Assembly (NCBI GenBank): GCA_050260095.1
Contig: JBLNBQ010000152.1
Coordinates: 1 to 8,995 of the forward strand
Direction of reading: 5' to 3'
Length of the DNA stretch: 8,995 nt
Source of the DNA: JBLNBQ01 sp050260095
GTDB lineage: Bacteria > Bacillota > UBA5301 > DYFA01
Part shown: positions 1 to 6,698 of the stretch, piece by piece
Numbering within the stretch: the stretch's first letter is position 1
How the letters are laid out: every line of letters starts with the position of its first letter
Notes under the pieces: generated by a model
What the model saw: only the letters and a program-made list of their open reading frames with translations
Told to the model about the DNA's origin: nothing
The model's database searches: none
Position numbers and translations under genes: made by a program

Positions 1-1
1 G

Positions 2-1342
2 TTCGGGAGGCTGCTCCTCGTTTTTTTGGCCCTGGGGATCAGCGGGTGGCTGCTCGTGGAGTGGAGCGTGGGGCTGCCGGCCGAGGTTCACCTGGCCCAG
101 GGCCGGACGTACGCGTTTGACCTGCGTCTTCCGGTCTCCGTCAGCGTTCCGCCGCGGGCGCGGCCGGCCGTCCGCGTGAGCCGGGGGGAAGGGGAATCGT
201 CGGCCCTGGCGGGCCTGGCGAGCAGCGGGGGACGGACGGTGGTGCTGCACCCGGAGCGTCTCGGCCGGACCCGGCTCAACCTGCGGCTCTTCGGGTTCAT
301 CCCGCTCCGGGGCCGCGAGGTGACGGTGCTGCCGGAGGTGCGGGTGGTGCCCGGGGGCCAGGCCATCGGCGTGCTCGTGGCTCCTCAGGGGATGATCGTG
401 ACGGGCTTCAGCCCGGTGCAGGCCGCCGGGGGGGCGGTCGACCCGGCGCGGCAGGCCGGGCTCAAAGTTGGTGACCTCATCACCCGGGTCGACGGCGAGC
501 CGGTCTACAGCGCCACCCAGCTCGAGGCGCTCGTCAACGCCGGCAAGGGACGGCCGGTCCGGCTCGAGGTTCGCCGGGGCGCGTCCCGCTTGGAGGTGAC
601 GGTTTCGCCCGCCCAGGTGGCGGCGGGCCAGGACCGGCCCGAGGCGGGGCGACGCGCCGGGCGGTGGCGGCTCGGCGTCTACGTCGAGGACCCGGCGGCG
701 GGAGTGGGAACGCTCAGCTTCTGGGACCCGGAGTCGAAGGTTTACGGCGCCCTCGGGCACATGATCACCGACAGTCTCTCGCGCCGCGGCGTGGCCCTGC
801 ACAACGGGCGCATCGTGCCGGCCGTGATCGCCGGCATTCAACCGGGACGGCGGGGCCAGCCCGGGGAGAAGATCGGGCTCTTCCATCACACCCAGGGGGT
901 GCTGGGCACCATCGAGCGGAACACGTTCTGCGGCATCTTCGGGCGGATGATGCGGCCGCCAGGTTCGGCCTCGGCCACCCTGCCCATCGCCGCCCGGGAG
1001 GAGATCCACACCGGACCGGCCGAGATGCGGACGGTGGTCCGCCAGCAGAGGATCGAGGCGTTCCAGATCGAGATCGTGCGGGTCAGGCGCACGGATGAAC
1101 CGGCTGGGAAGGGACTGGTGATCAGGGTGACGGACCCGCGGCTTTTGGCCCGGGCGGGCGGGATCGTCCAAGGCATGAGCGGCAGCCCCATCATCCAGGA
1201 CGGACGCCTGGTCGGGGTCGTGACCCACGTCTTCGTGAACGATCCCACGCGGGGCTACGGCCTGCTGGCAGAGTGGATGGCCATGGAAGCCGGGCTCTTC
1301 CGCAAGGCCCAGTCCAAAAAAGGAGAATCCCAGGCATCGTAG
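2..1342 (+). CDS. spoIVB: SpoIV B peptidase (forespore-secreted serine protease), 5' partial
   Basis: This is a sporulation signalling protease. In Bacillus it is made in the forespore under sigma-G, is secreted into the intermembrane space and cleaves SpoIVFA, so that SpoIVFB can process pro-sigma-K. A hydrophobic N-terminal segment (FGRLLLVFLALGISGWLLVE) is followed by the family signature VVPGGQAIGV, a PDZ domain (about residues 105-195, counting from the TTG at 26) and an S55 peptidase domain. The likely catalytic triad is His245 in YGALGHMITD, Asp370 in VTDPRLL and Ser385 in GMSGSPI. Its Asp-Ser spacing of 15 equals the B. subtilis D363/S378 pair. The C-terminal VTHVFVNDP...GYG block is nearly identical to the family. 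The frame is open to the left edge. The TTG at 26 lies inside the membrane segment and has no Shine-Dalgarno, so the true start is probably upstream of the window. Identification is secure; only the N-terminus is missing. Confidence 0.97.
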   Translation, partial: FGRLLLVFLALGISGWLLVEWSVGLPAEVHLAQGRTYAFDLRLPVSVSVPPRARPAVRVSRGEGESSALAGLASSGGRTVVLHPERLGRTRLNLRLFGFIPLRGREVTVLPEVRVVPGGQAIGVLVAPQGMIVTGFSPVQAAGGAVDPARQAGLKVGDLITRVDGEPVYSATQLEALVNAGKGRPVRLEVRRGASRLEVTVSPAQVAAGQDRPEAGRRAGRWRLGVYVEDPAAGVGTLSFWDPESKVYGALGHMITDSLSRRGVALHNGRIVPAVIAGIQPGRRGQPGEKIGLFHHTQGVLGTIERNTFCGIFGRMMRPPGSASATLPIAAREEIHTGPAEMRTVVRQQRIEAFQIEIVRVRRTDEPAGKGLVIRVTDPRLLARAGGIVQGMSGSPIIQDGRLVGVVTHVFVNDPTRGYGLLAEWMAMEAGLFRKAQSKKGESQAS

Positions 1343-1346
1343 AAAT
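1319..1346 (+). promoter_or_regulatory. Candidate sigma-H-type promoter for spo0A
   Basis: AAAGGAGAA (1319-1327) matches the sigma-H -35 consensus RnAGGAwWW at all but one position. After an 11-nt spacer, GTAGAAAT (1339-1346) resembles the -10 consensus RnnGAAT with one mismatch in the GAAT core. In B. subtilis the sporulation promoter Ps of spo0A is a sigma-H promoter in this same place, between spoIVB and spo0A. The patch uses AT-ending codons (AAA AAA GGA GAA) in a gene that otherwise strongly prefers G/C-ending codons, which fits a second constraint. A start site would fall near 1353. The match is by eye and unproven; the AAGGAG core also resembles a ribosome binding site. Confidence 0.42.
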
Positions 1347-1364
1347 CTAACGCCATCGCTGCGC

Positions 1365-1369
1365 AGGGG
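1365..1369 (+). promoter_or_regulatory. Ribosome binding site of spo0A
   Basis: AGGGG lies 8 nt before the ATG at 1378. This favours that ATG over the in-frame GTG at 1369, which overlaps the site itself and has no Shine-Dalgarno of its own. The motif sits in the loop and right arm of a small possible hairpin (1351-1374). Confidence 0.6.
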
Positions 1370-1377
1370 TGGCGGAG

Positions 1378-2130
1378 ATGGACGCAGAGCCGATCAAGAT
1401 TCTGATGGCCGACGACAGCGGGGAGCTGTGCGAGATCGTGGCGCGGGCGACCAAACGCCGGCGCGACATGGTCATGGTCGGAACGGCCCGCAGCGGCCGC
1501 GAGGCCCTGCGGTTGCTCGAAGAGACAGAGCCCGATGTTCTTCTGCTCGACCTCATCATGCCAGACCTCGACGGCATCGGGGTGCTGGAGGAACTCCGGA
1601 AGCGCGCTGGGCGCCGCCCCAAGGTGATCGTCTTCTCGGCGGTGGGGGCGGAGCGCATCGCCAATCAGGTGCTTGCCCTGGGGGCCGACTACTACATCAT
1701 CAAGCCCTTTCAGCCCGACATGCTTTGCACCCGCATCTGGCAGGTCGTGCGGGAGCCGGGGGCCGACCCCGCCCAGACCCCGCTGCTGTCGCGGGTGGAG
1801 GCGGTGGCGAAAGTCCTGCACCGGCTGGGTGTCCCGGCCCATTTCAAGGGCTTCGCGTACCTGAAGGAGGCCATCCTGTTGGTGCTCGAGGACGAGCGCC
1901 GCCTCTCTGAGGTCACCAAGCGCCTGTACCCTGAAGTGGGGGCGCGCTTTGGCGCCTCAGCCGCCCTGGTCGAACGCAACCTGCGCCATGCCATCGAACA
2001 CACGTGGACGTTCGGCAACCTCGACGCTCTCTACGAGGTGTTCGGCTCGACCGTGCGGGCCTCTTCAGGCAAACCGACGAATTCCTCGTTCATCGCCCGC
2101 GTTGCCGATCTGGTCCGCCTCTCCAGCTAG
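1378..2130 (+). CDS. spo0A: Sporulation master response regulator Spo0A
   Basis: Spo0A is the phosphorelay-controlled transcription factor that commits the cell to sporulation by binding 0A boxes (TGTCGAA-like). From the ATG at 1378 the protein has 250 residues. The receiver domain (about 5-125) shows the acidic pair Asp12/Asp13, the phospho-acceptor Asp58 in LLLDLIMPDLDG, Ser87 in the switch position (VIVFSAVG) and Lys109 in IIKPF. The C-terminal Spo0A DNA-binding domain carries the family blocks GVPAHFKGFAYLKEAI, LYPEVGARFG, ALVERNLRHAIEHTW and GKPTNSSFIARVADLVRL, which match the Bacillus protein almost position for position. A GTG at 1369 would add three residues but lacks a Shine-Dalgarno. 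The gene follows spoIVB by about 35 nt, the order seen across spore formers, and the SteA-like gene begins 14 nt after its stop. All catalytic and recognition positions look intact. Confidence 0.98.
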   Translation: MDAEPIKILMADDSGELCEIVARATKRRRDMVMVGTARSGREALRLLEETEPDVLLLDLIMPDLDGIGVLEELRKRAGRRPKVIVFSAVGAERIANQVLALGADYYIIKPFQPDMLCTRIWQVVREPGADPAQTPLLSRVEAVAKVLHRLGVPAHFKGFAYLKEAILLVLEDERRLSEVTKRLYPEVGARFGASAALVERNLRHAIEHTWTFGNLDALYEVFGSTVRASSGKPTNSSFIARVADLVRLSS

Positions 2131-2132
2131 AC

Positions 2133-2139
2133 GGGAGGA
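2133..2139 (+). promoter_or_regulatory. Ribosome binding site deciding the SteA-like start
   Basis: GGGAGGA lies just after the spo0A stop, with 6 nt between GGAGG and the GTG at 2145. It supports 2145 rather than the GTG at 2151, and rather than a longer frame reaching back into spo0A. Confidence 0.75.
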
Positions 2140-2144
2140 TATCC

Positions 2145-3278
2145 GTGGGAGTGCCGGAACGCCTGGCCGGGACGGCCAGAGTGGACAGCCGCACCAAACG
2201 GCTGGCGAAAAGGATCCGTCCGGGTGAGGTGGCGGTCATCGACCATCGGGACCTGGATGAGGTTTCGGCGGAGTCGCTGGTGCGGGCCAAGGTCAGGGCG
2301 GTGATCAACGCCAGTCCATCCATCAGCGGGCGCTATCCCAACCTCGGCCCGGCGGTGCTCGCTGAGGCCGGGGTTCTGTTGTTCGACTGCCTGACTCCCG
2401 ACCTCTTTGTCCGGGTGAGCGAAGGGGCGGAAGTCGAAATCGCCGGCTCCACCCTCTACCGGGGCGGGGAAGCGGTGGCCCAGCTCGAGCGGCTCACGGC
2501 CCAGCGCATCCGCGAGCGGATGGCGGTAGCGCGGGCGCATCTCAGCGAAGAGCTGGACCGGTTCGTGGAGAACACCCTGGAGTACGCCAAGCGGGAGAAG
2601 GGCCTCATCCTGGGAGAGGTGCCGTTGCCCGACACGTTGACCCCCTTCCGCGGCCGTCACGTGCTCGTCGTGGTCCGGGGTTCCGACTATAAGGAAGACC
2701 TGGCCGCCATCCGCGGGTATATCGAGGAGATGCACCCGGTGCTCATCGGGGTTGATGGCGGGGCCGACGCGCTCTTGGAGAACGGGTTCAAGCCCGACCT
2801 CATCCTGGGCGACATGGACTCGGTCAGCGATGAGGCGCTGCTCTGCGGGGCCGAGTTGATCGTCCACGCCTATCCGGACGGCCGGGCGCCCGGGCTCGCC
2901 AGGGTGGAGAAGCTGGGCGCCGCGGCGGCGACGATGCCGGTGCCGGGGACGAGCGAGGACGCAGCGCTTTTGCTCGCCTACGGCAAGGGCGCCGAGCTGA
3001 TCGTGGCCGTGGGCACGCATTCCAACATGATCGACTTTCTGGAGAAGGGGCGGGCCGGGATGGCCAGCACCTTCCTGGTGCGCCTGAAGGTGGGGTCGAT
3101 CCTGGTCGACGCCAAGGGCGTCAACAAACTTTACCGGGGGCGCGTGCGGGCACGCTACCTGATCCAGATCGCGGTGGCGGCGCTCATCCCTGTGGCCATC
3201 GTGATCGGACTCTCGGAGCCCATCCGGCAGTTGGGGCGGGTCAGCCTGCTCCACCTGCGCACCATCTTCGGTTTCTAG
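2145..3278 (+). CDS. SteA-like membrane-anchored protein with thiamin-pyrophosphokinase-like fold
   Basis: The 377-residue protein belongs to the family called 'putative cytokinetic ring protein SteA'. In Corynebacterium, SteA works with SteB in septal wall hydrolysis and cell separation; the biochemical activity is unknown. The N-terminal part holds INASPSISGRYPNLGP (about 54-69). A thiamin-pyrophosphokinase-like core follows, with GVDGGADALLENGFKPDLI and the GDMDS motif at 222-226. After DGRAPGLAR and PGTSEDAALLLA comes a segment ending in VDAKGVNKLYR. A single C-terminal membrane helix (about 338-357, YLIQIAVAALIPVAIVIGL) anchors it, leaving a short tail. No other thiamin genes are nearby, so a true thiamin kinase role is unlikely. 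The start is set by GGGAGGA at 2133-2139. It is followed 15 nt later by the SteB/MctB-like gene, the same pairing as in Actinobacteria. The family call is firm; the role in a spore former is inferred. Confidence 0.88.
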   Translation: MGVPERLAGTARVDSRTKRLAKRIRPGEVAVIDHRDLDEVSAESLVRAKVRAVINASPSISGRYPNLGPAVLAEAGVLLFDCLTPDLFVRVSEGAEVEIAGSTLYRGGEAVAQLERLTAQRIRERMAVARAHLSEELDRFVENTLEYAKREKGLILGEVPLPDTLTPFRGRHVLVVVRGSDYKEDLAAIRGYIEEMHPVLIGVDGGADALLENGFKPDLILGDMDSVSDEALLCGAELIVHAYPDGRAPGLARVEKLGAAAATMPVPGTSEDAALLLAYGKGAELIVAVGTHSNMIDFLEKGRAGMASTFLVRLKVGSILVDAKGVNKLYRGRVRARYLIQIAVAALIPVAIVIGLSEPIRQLGRVSLLHLRTIFGF

Positions 3279-3283
3279 AGGCA

Positions 3284-3288
3284 GGGAG
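3284..3288 (+). promoter_or_regulatory. Ribosome binding site of the SteB-like gene
   Basis: GGGAG stands 5 nt before the TTG at 3294. It supports this rare start over the ATG at 3306, which would be 17 nt away and would remove only MIID from the N-terminus. Confidence 0.6.
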
Positions 3289-3293
3289 TTCAC

Positions 3294-4196
3294 TTGATCA
3301 TCGACATGCGTTACCACATCGTCTCGCTGGTCTCGGTCTTTCTGGCGCTGGCGCTCGGCATCCTCATCGGGAACGCGCTGGGCGACCGCGTGCTGGTCAA
3401 ACAGCAGACCCGGCTCATCGAGCGCATGGAGGCCGACGTCAACCGGCTCACGACCGAGCGGCGCGATCTCCAGCGGGCGGTGGGAGCGGAGCGGGCGGCT
3501 CACCGGAATGCCGACCGGTTCGGCCGCGCCGTTCTCCCTGTGCTGGTGGCCGACCGTCTCTACGGCAAGCAGGTGGTCCTCGTGCGGCTGAACCCGGCGG
3601 CGGAGGTCAGGCCGATCGAGGAGTTGCAGGCGGTTCTGCGCAAGGCCGGGGCGGAAGTGGCGATGTCGCTCACCTTCCTGCAAGACCCGGCGGCCATGCC
3701 GCTGGAGAAGCGGGCCGGTGCGGCGACCATTCTGGGCGTCCCGGATCCCGGGGCGGCGGGCTTGCCGGTGGAGGTGCTGCGGGGGGTCGCCCGGGAACTG
3801 GCGCGCGGTACGCCGACCCTGCTGACGTCCTACCTGGTCGACGCGCAGGTGGTCTCGGCGCACGGGGGCACGAAGCGTCCTGCCCAGCTCGCCATCGTCG
3901 TCGGCGGGGCGACGGACGAGGCGCGGGCCGCCGCAGCGAAGAGCCTCGACCTGCCGCTGATCGACGCGCTCAAGGAGGTCGGGCTGACAGTGGCCGTGGT
4001 GGAGACGTCCGACGTGAAGGTTTCCCTGATCAAGCAGTACCGGGGCAAAGGCGTGCTCACCGTGGACAACGCTGACACCCCGGCCGGACAGCTGGCGCTG
4101 ATCTGGGCTTTGGCGATGGGCCGGGTCGACAACTACGGGGTTAAGGAGACGGCGCGGCAGTTCCTGCCGCTGACCGGCGAGTATGCGCTGCCATGA
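3294..4196 (+). CDS. SteB/MctB-like protein ('copper transporter' family)
   Basis: The 300-residue protein matches the family annotated as copper transporter/MctB (Rv1698 in Mycobacterium tuberculosis) and SteB in Corynebacterium. It begins MIIDMRYHIVSLVSVFLALALGILIG, the family hallmark: a short cytoplasmic stretch and one membrane helix (about 9-29). A coiled coil follows (about 33-67, rich in Leu, Arg and Glu at heptad spacing), then an alpha/beta domain outside the membrane, including AIVVGGATDE and a C-terminal YGVKETARQFLPL. There is no cysteine or methionine cluster typical of copper binding, so the transport name is probably misleading here. A partner of the SteA-like protein in a divisome or septal complex is more likely. 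The TTG start is chosen from the GGGAG at 3284-3288. Its stop overlaps the next start by 4 nt (ATGA), implying translational coupling to the glycosyltransferase. Confidence 0.85.
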   Translation: MIIDMRYHIVSLVSVFLALALGILIGNALGDRVLVKQQTRLIERMEADVNRLTTERRDLQRAVGAERAAHRNADRFGRAVLPVLVADRLYGKQVVLVRLNPAAEVRPIEELQAVLRKAGAEVAMSLTFLQDPAAMPLEKRAGAATILGVPDPGAAGLPVEVLRGVARELARGTPTLLTSYLVDAQVVSAHGGTKRPAQLAIVVGGATDEARAAAAKSLDLPLIDALKEVGLTVAVVETSDVKVSLIKQYRGKGVLTVDNADTPAGQLALIWALAMGRVDNYGVKETARQFLPLTGEYALP

Positions 4197-4885
4197 GCGG
4201 GCGGGCCAAAGTGAGCGTCCTGATCCCAGCGTTGAACGAGGCGGCGACCATCCAGGCCACGGTGCAGGGCGCCTGGGCGACCGGCCTAGTCGACGAGGTG
4301 GTCGTCATTGACGACGCCTCGAGCGATGGCACGGGTGAACTCGCGGCGGCCGCCGGGGCTGCGGTGGTGCGCCGGCCGGCGCCGGGCGGGAAAGGCGAGG
4401 CGCTGAATGCGGGCCTGCGCGCCGCGACCGGAGAGGTGCTGGTGGCGCTGGACGGAGATATCGGAGAGAGCGCGGTGGAAGCCGGCAAACTCATCGCACC
4501 GGTGCTCGCCGGCGAGGCCGACCTGACCATCGCCCGTTTCCCCAAGGCCAAACGGAAGGGCGGTTTCGGGCTGGTGAAGGGGCTGGCGCGCTTTGGTATC
4601 CGCCACCTCGCCGGGCTGGAGGTCGAAAGCCCGCTGTCGGGGCAGCGGGCCATGCGCCGGCGCGTCATAGAAGAGTTGGGGGGTTTCGCCTCGGGTTACG
4701 GGGTGGAAGTCGGCATGACGATCGACGCCTGCCGCCTGGGTTTCACCGTGCGCGAGGTTCCGGTGAACATGACGCACCGGGAGACCGGACGCGACCTCGC
4801 CGGCTTCTGGCACCGGGGCCAGCAGTTCGTCCACGTGGCGCGGGAGCTGGCGCGGCGCGTGGTGCGGGGAGGGGCGCGGCGATGA
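4193..4885 (+). CDS. Family 2 glycosyltransferase (GT-A fold)
   Basis: This is a 230-residue cytosolic glycosyltransferase with a nucleotide-sugar donor. It has the N-terminal GT-A features VSVLIPALNEAATI (7-20), VVVIDDASSDGT (36-47), a glycine/lysine loop GGKGEALNAG (65-74) and the metal-binding aspartates as D87-G-D89 in place of the common DxD with alanine. ESPLSGQRAMRR and GYGVEVGMTIDA, further along, resemble the acceptor side of dolichol-phosphate-mannose-synthase-like and glucosyl-3-phosphoglycerate-synthase-like enzymes. There is no membrane helix, but the tail is basic and amphipathic (ARELARRVVRGGARR) and may touch the membrane. It overlaps both neighbours by 4 nt, and the next gene encodes a polyprenyl-phosphate sugar-1-P transferase homologue. 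A lipid-linked acceptor is therefore a reasonable inference. Donor and product cannot be told from the sequence. Confidence 0.85.
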   Translation: MSGRAKVSVLIPALNEAATIQATVQGAWATGLVDEVVVIDDASSDGTGELAAAAGAAVVRRPAPGGKGEALNAGLRAATGEVLVALDGDIGESAVEAGKLIAPVLAGEADLTIARFPKAKRKGGFGLVKGLARFGIRHLAGLEVESPLSGQRAMRRRVIEELGGFASGYGVEVGMTIDACRLGFTVREVPVNMTHRETGRDLAGFWHRGQQFVHVARELARRVVRGGARR

Positions 4886-5796
4886 GGGGGATCAGCGGGC
4901 TGGGGGAGGCCATCGTCTGGCTGGCGCTGGGCGCCATCACGGCCTGGTTGCTCTACCGCCCGGTCACGGGGCTCCTCGTCGCCTCCGGGGCGATCCGGCG
5001 CAACTACGCCGGACGCGACGTCCCAGTGGCGGGAGGGCTCGTCTTCGTGTTCGCCGCGCTCGCCGTGGGAGCGCTGCAGTGGGCGCGCCAAGTCTGGTCG
5101 GGTGTCCGGCCGGAATTGGCCGTCCTGGAGGTGGCGCTCCTCGTCACGCTGGTGGGTTTCTGTCTCTTCGGCTTGGTCGACGACCTGCTCGGTTCTCGGG
5201 AGACGGGCGGCTTCAAAGGACATTTCCGCCTGTTGCTCACAGAGGGGCGGCTCACCTCCGGGGTCGTCAAGGCTCTGGGCGGGCTTTTGCTCGCCGTGTT
5301 TCCGGGGGCGGCCGCCTTGGCCGTCCGTCCGGGGGCGGGGCGGGGGTGGCTCGGCTTGGCCGGTGAGGCGGGGCTGAACGCGGTCATAATAGCGCTGTCG
5401 GCCAACGCCATCAACCTTCTCGACCTCCGCCCCGGGCGGGCGTTCAAGGGGTTCGTCCTGCTGGGGGCGGGTGCGCTGGCTTTGGGAGCGCCGGGTCATC
5501 CCGTCTGGGGGTGGCTGTCGCCTTTGGCCGGTGCGGCGGCGGTCTTTGCCGGGCACGACCTGCGGGCCGAGGTCATGATGGGCGACACCGGGTCCAACGT
5601 GCTGGGCGCCGCGGTGGGCGTGGCCGCCGCCTGGACGGGCGGGTTCGGGGTCCGCCTCGGGTGGCTCTTGGCGCTGGTTTTGTTCCACCTGTACACGGAG
5701 CGGACCTCGCTCAGCGTGAAGATCGAGCAGGTGCCGGCGCTGCGCTGGCTCGACCGCCTCGGGCGCCGCCGCGAACTGGAGGCAGGCCGGAAGTGA
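4882..5796 (+). CDS. MraY/WecA-like glycosyl-1-phosphate transferase (GT4-type membrane family)
   Basis: The 304-residue polytopic membrane protein is of the family that transfers a sugar-1-phosphate from a UDP-sugar to undecaprenyl phosphate. Family marks in order are an MraY-type early segment (RNYAGRDVPVAGGLVF, 40-55, aligned with the PTMGG region), the aspartate pair Asp100/Asp101 in GLVDDLLGS, NAINLLDLRPGRA (175-187) and MMGDTGSN with Asp235. At least six hydrophobic segments are visible. It departs from MraY and WecA at the middle motif: those read N-x-x-DG-x-DG-x-A, whereas here only Asp181 is kept and the second DG is replaced by RPG. It also lacks the histidine-rich loop of WecA. It is shorter than typical MraY (about 320-360), and mraY proper normally sits in the dcw cluster, so this is a paralogue. 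The ATGA overlap with the GT2 gene suggests the two make one lipid-linked glycan step. Confidence 0.82.
   Translation: MRGISGLGEAIVWLALGAITAWLLYRPVTGLLVASGAIRRNYAGRDVPVAGGLVFVFAALAVGALQWARQVWSGVRPELAVLEVALLVTLVGFCLFGLVDDLLGSRETGGFKGHFRLLLTEGRLTSGVVKALGGLLLAVFPGAAALAVRPGAGRGWLGLAGEAGLNAVIIALSANAINLLDLRPGRAFKGFVLLGAGALALGAPGHPVWGWLSPLAGAAAVFAGHDLRAEVMMGDTGSNVLGAAVGVAAAWTGGFGVRLGWLLALVLFHLYTERTSLSVKIEQVPALRWLDRLGRRRELEAGRK
5778..5782 (+). promoter_or_regulatory. Ribosome binding site of nfo inside the upstream gene
   Basis: GGAGG lies within the last codons of the MraY-like gene, 10 nt before the GTG at 5793. It supports that start, whose GTGA overlaps the upstream TGA stop. Confidence 0.55.
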
Positions 5797-6656
5797 GATT
5801 CGGAGTCCACATCCCGGTGGGCGGCGGCTTGGCCCGGGCGGGCGAGGGCGCCCAGATGATCGCCTGCGAGACGGTGCAAATCTTCTCCGGCAACCCGCGC
5901 GGCTGGAAGAACGGTCCGGTGCCCCAGCCGGAAGGGCGGCTGTTCAAGGCCGCGCTCACGGAGGCCGGCATCCATCCCCTGGTGATCCACGCCATCTATC
6001 TGATCAACCTCGCCTCGCCTCAGGCGGACCTGCGGGCGAAGTCCATCAAGGCCTTCGCCGAACTGCTGGGGCGGGCCGTGGCGCTGCAGGCCGAATACGT
6101 GGTGCTCCACCCGGGCAGCCACGGCGGCGAGGGGCCGGCGGCCGGCGCAGAGCTCTCGGGGAGCGGCTTGCGAGAGGCCTGGGAGGAGGCGGGGCGCCCC
6201 GAACAGCCGGTCATCCTGCTGGAGAACGTGGCCGGCGGCGGGCAACTGCTCGGCGCCTCACCGGCGGAGCTGGCGGCGATCCGGGCGGCGGCGGGTGAGG
6301 AACTTGGGCCGCGCCTCGGCCTCTGCCTCGACAGCTGTCACGCTTTCGCCGCCGGGTACGACCTGCGGGAGGAGCGCGGCTGGCGAAGGCTGCTCGACGA
6401 GGTCGGTGAGAGCTGGGGCGCCGGCGCGGTGAGGGTGGTGCACGCCAACGACTCCGCGGGCGAGCTGGGCAGCCACCGAGACCGGCACCTCCAGCCCGGC
6501 GACGGGGCCCTGGGGGAGCAGGGATTCCGGGCGATGCTGTCCCAGCCGGAGCTGCGTGAACTCCCGGCCATCGTGGAGACGCCTCAGGAGGAGACGGAAC
6601 CGCCCGGGCACAACCTGCGGCTGTTGAAGAATTTGCGGGACAACCTGGCTCCGTAG
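5793..6656 (+). CDS. nfo: Deoxyribonuclease IV (AP endonuclease, endonuclease IV)
   Basis: The enzyme cleaves DNA 5' of abasic sites and removes 3'-blocking groups in base excision repair, using three zinc ions. The 287-residue protein has the expected length and begins MRFGVHIPVGGGLARA. All nine metal ligands known from E. coli Nfo are present: His66 (VIHAIYLINLAS), His106 (VLHPGSH), Glu144 (LLENVAG), Asp180 and His183 (CLDSCHAFAAGYD), His217 (VHANDS), Asp230 and His232 (HRDRHLQPGDGALG) and Glu262 (IVETPQ). The DNA-contacting QIFSGNPRGW segment is also kept. The GTG at 5793 overlaps the upstream stop (GTGA), so a longer frame into the MraY-like gene is not needed. It is the last gene before the terminator at 6699-6731. 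In B. subtilis, Nfo is made in the forespore and protects spore DNA, which would suit this sporulation-linked operon. Confidence 0.96.
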   Translation: MRFGVHIPVGGGLARAGEGAQMIACETVQIFSGNPRGWKNGPVPQPEGRLFKAALTEAGIHPLVIHAIYLINLASPQADLRAKSIKAFAELLGRAVALQAEYVVLHPGSHGGEGPAAGAELSGSGLREAWEEAGRPEQPVILLENVAGGGQLLGASPAELAAIRAAAGEELGPRLGLCLDSCHAFAAGYDLREERGWRRLLDEVGESWGAGAVRVVHANDSAGELGSHRDRHLQPGDGALGEQGFRAMLSQPELRELPAIVETPQEETEPPGHNLRLLKNLRDNLAP

Positions 6657-6698
6657 CGTTCGGGAAAGGGAAAGCCTGGCCGGAAGGCGAATTTCTAA

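Noticed and set aside
26..28. TTG as the start of spoIVB
   Set aside because: The frame is open to the left edge, the codon lies within the hydrophobic segment and no Shine-Dalgarno precedes it; the real start is probably outside the window.
2004..2144. Longer N-terminus of the SteA-like protein starting inside spo0A
   Set aside because: The extra residues overlap spo0A in another frame and do not resemble the family; a good Shine-Dalgarno marks the GTG at 2145.
2137..2144. Palindrome GGATATCC between spo0A and the SteA-like gene
   Set aside because: Only 8 bp with no extension in the flanks; overlaps the ribosome binding site and is likely chance.
2127..3863. Long minus-strand open frame (578 codons) opposite the SteA- and SteB-like genes
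   Set aside because: Its translation is rich in His, Arg, Gln, Pro and Asp with no recognisable domain. It lies antisense to two well-supported genes and is the usual by-product of high G+C coding DNA.
5331..5349. G-rich run that could form a G-quadruplex
   Set aside because: It has only three runs of four or more G plus a GG, lies within a coding region encoding Gly/Ala/Arg, and such runs are expected at this base composition.
4696..5688. Minus-strand open frame (330 codons) opposite the GT2 and MraY-like genes
   Set aside because: It is antisense to conserved motifs and composed mainly of Arg, Pro, Glu, Gln and Gly; no family resemblance.
5511..5792. Longer N-terminus of deoxyribonuclease IV starting inside the MraY-like gene
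   Set aside because: The family begins at MRFGVHI, encoded from the GTG at 5793, and metal-ligand numbering then matches E. coli Nfo closely. The extension is Arg/Gly-rich shadow sequence.
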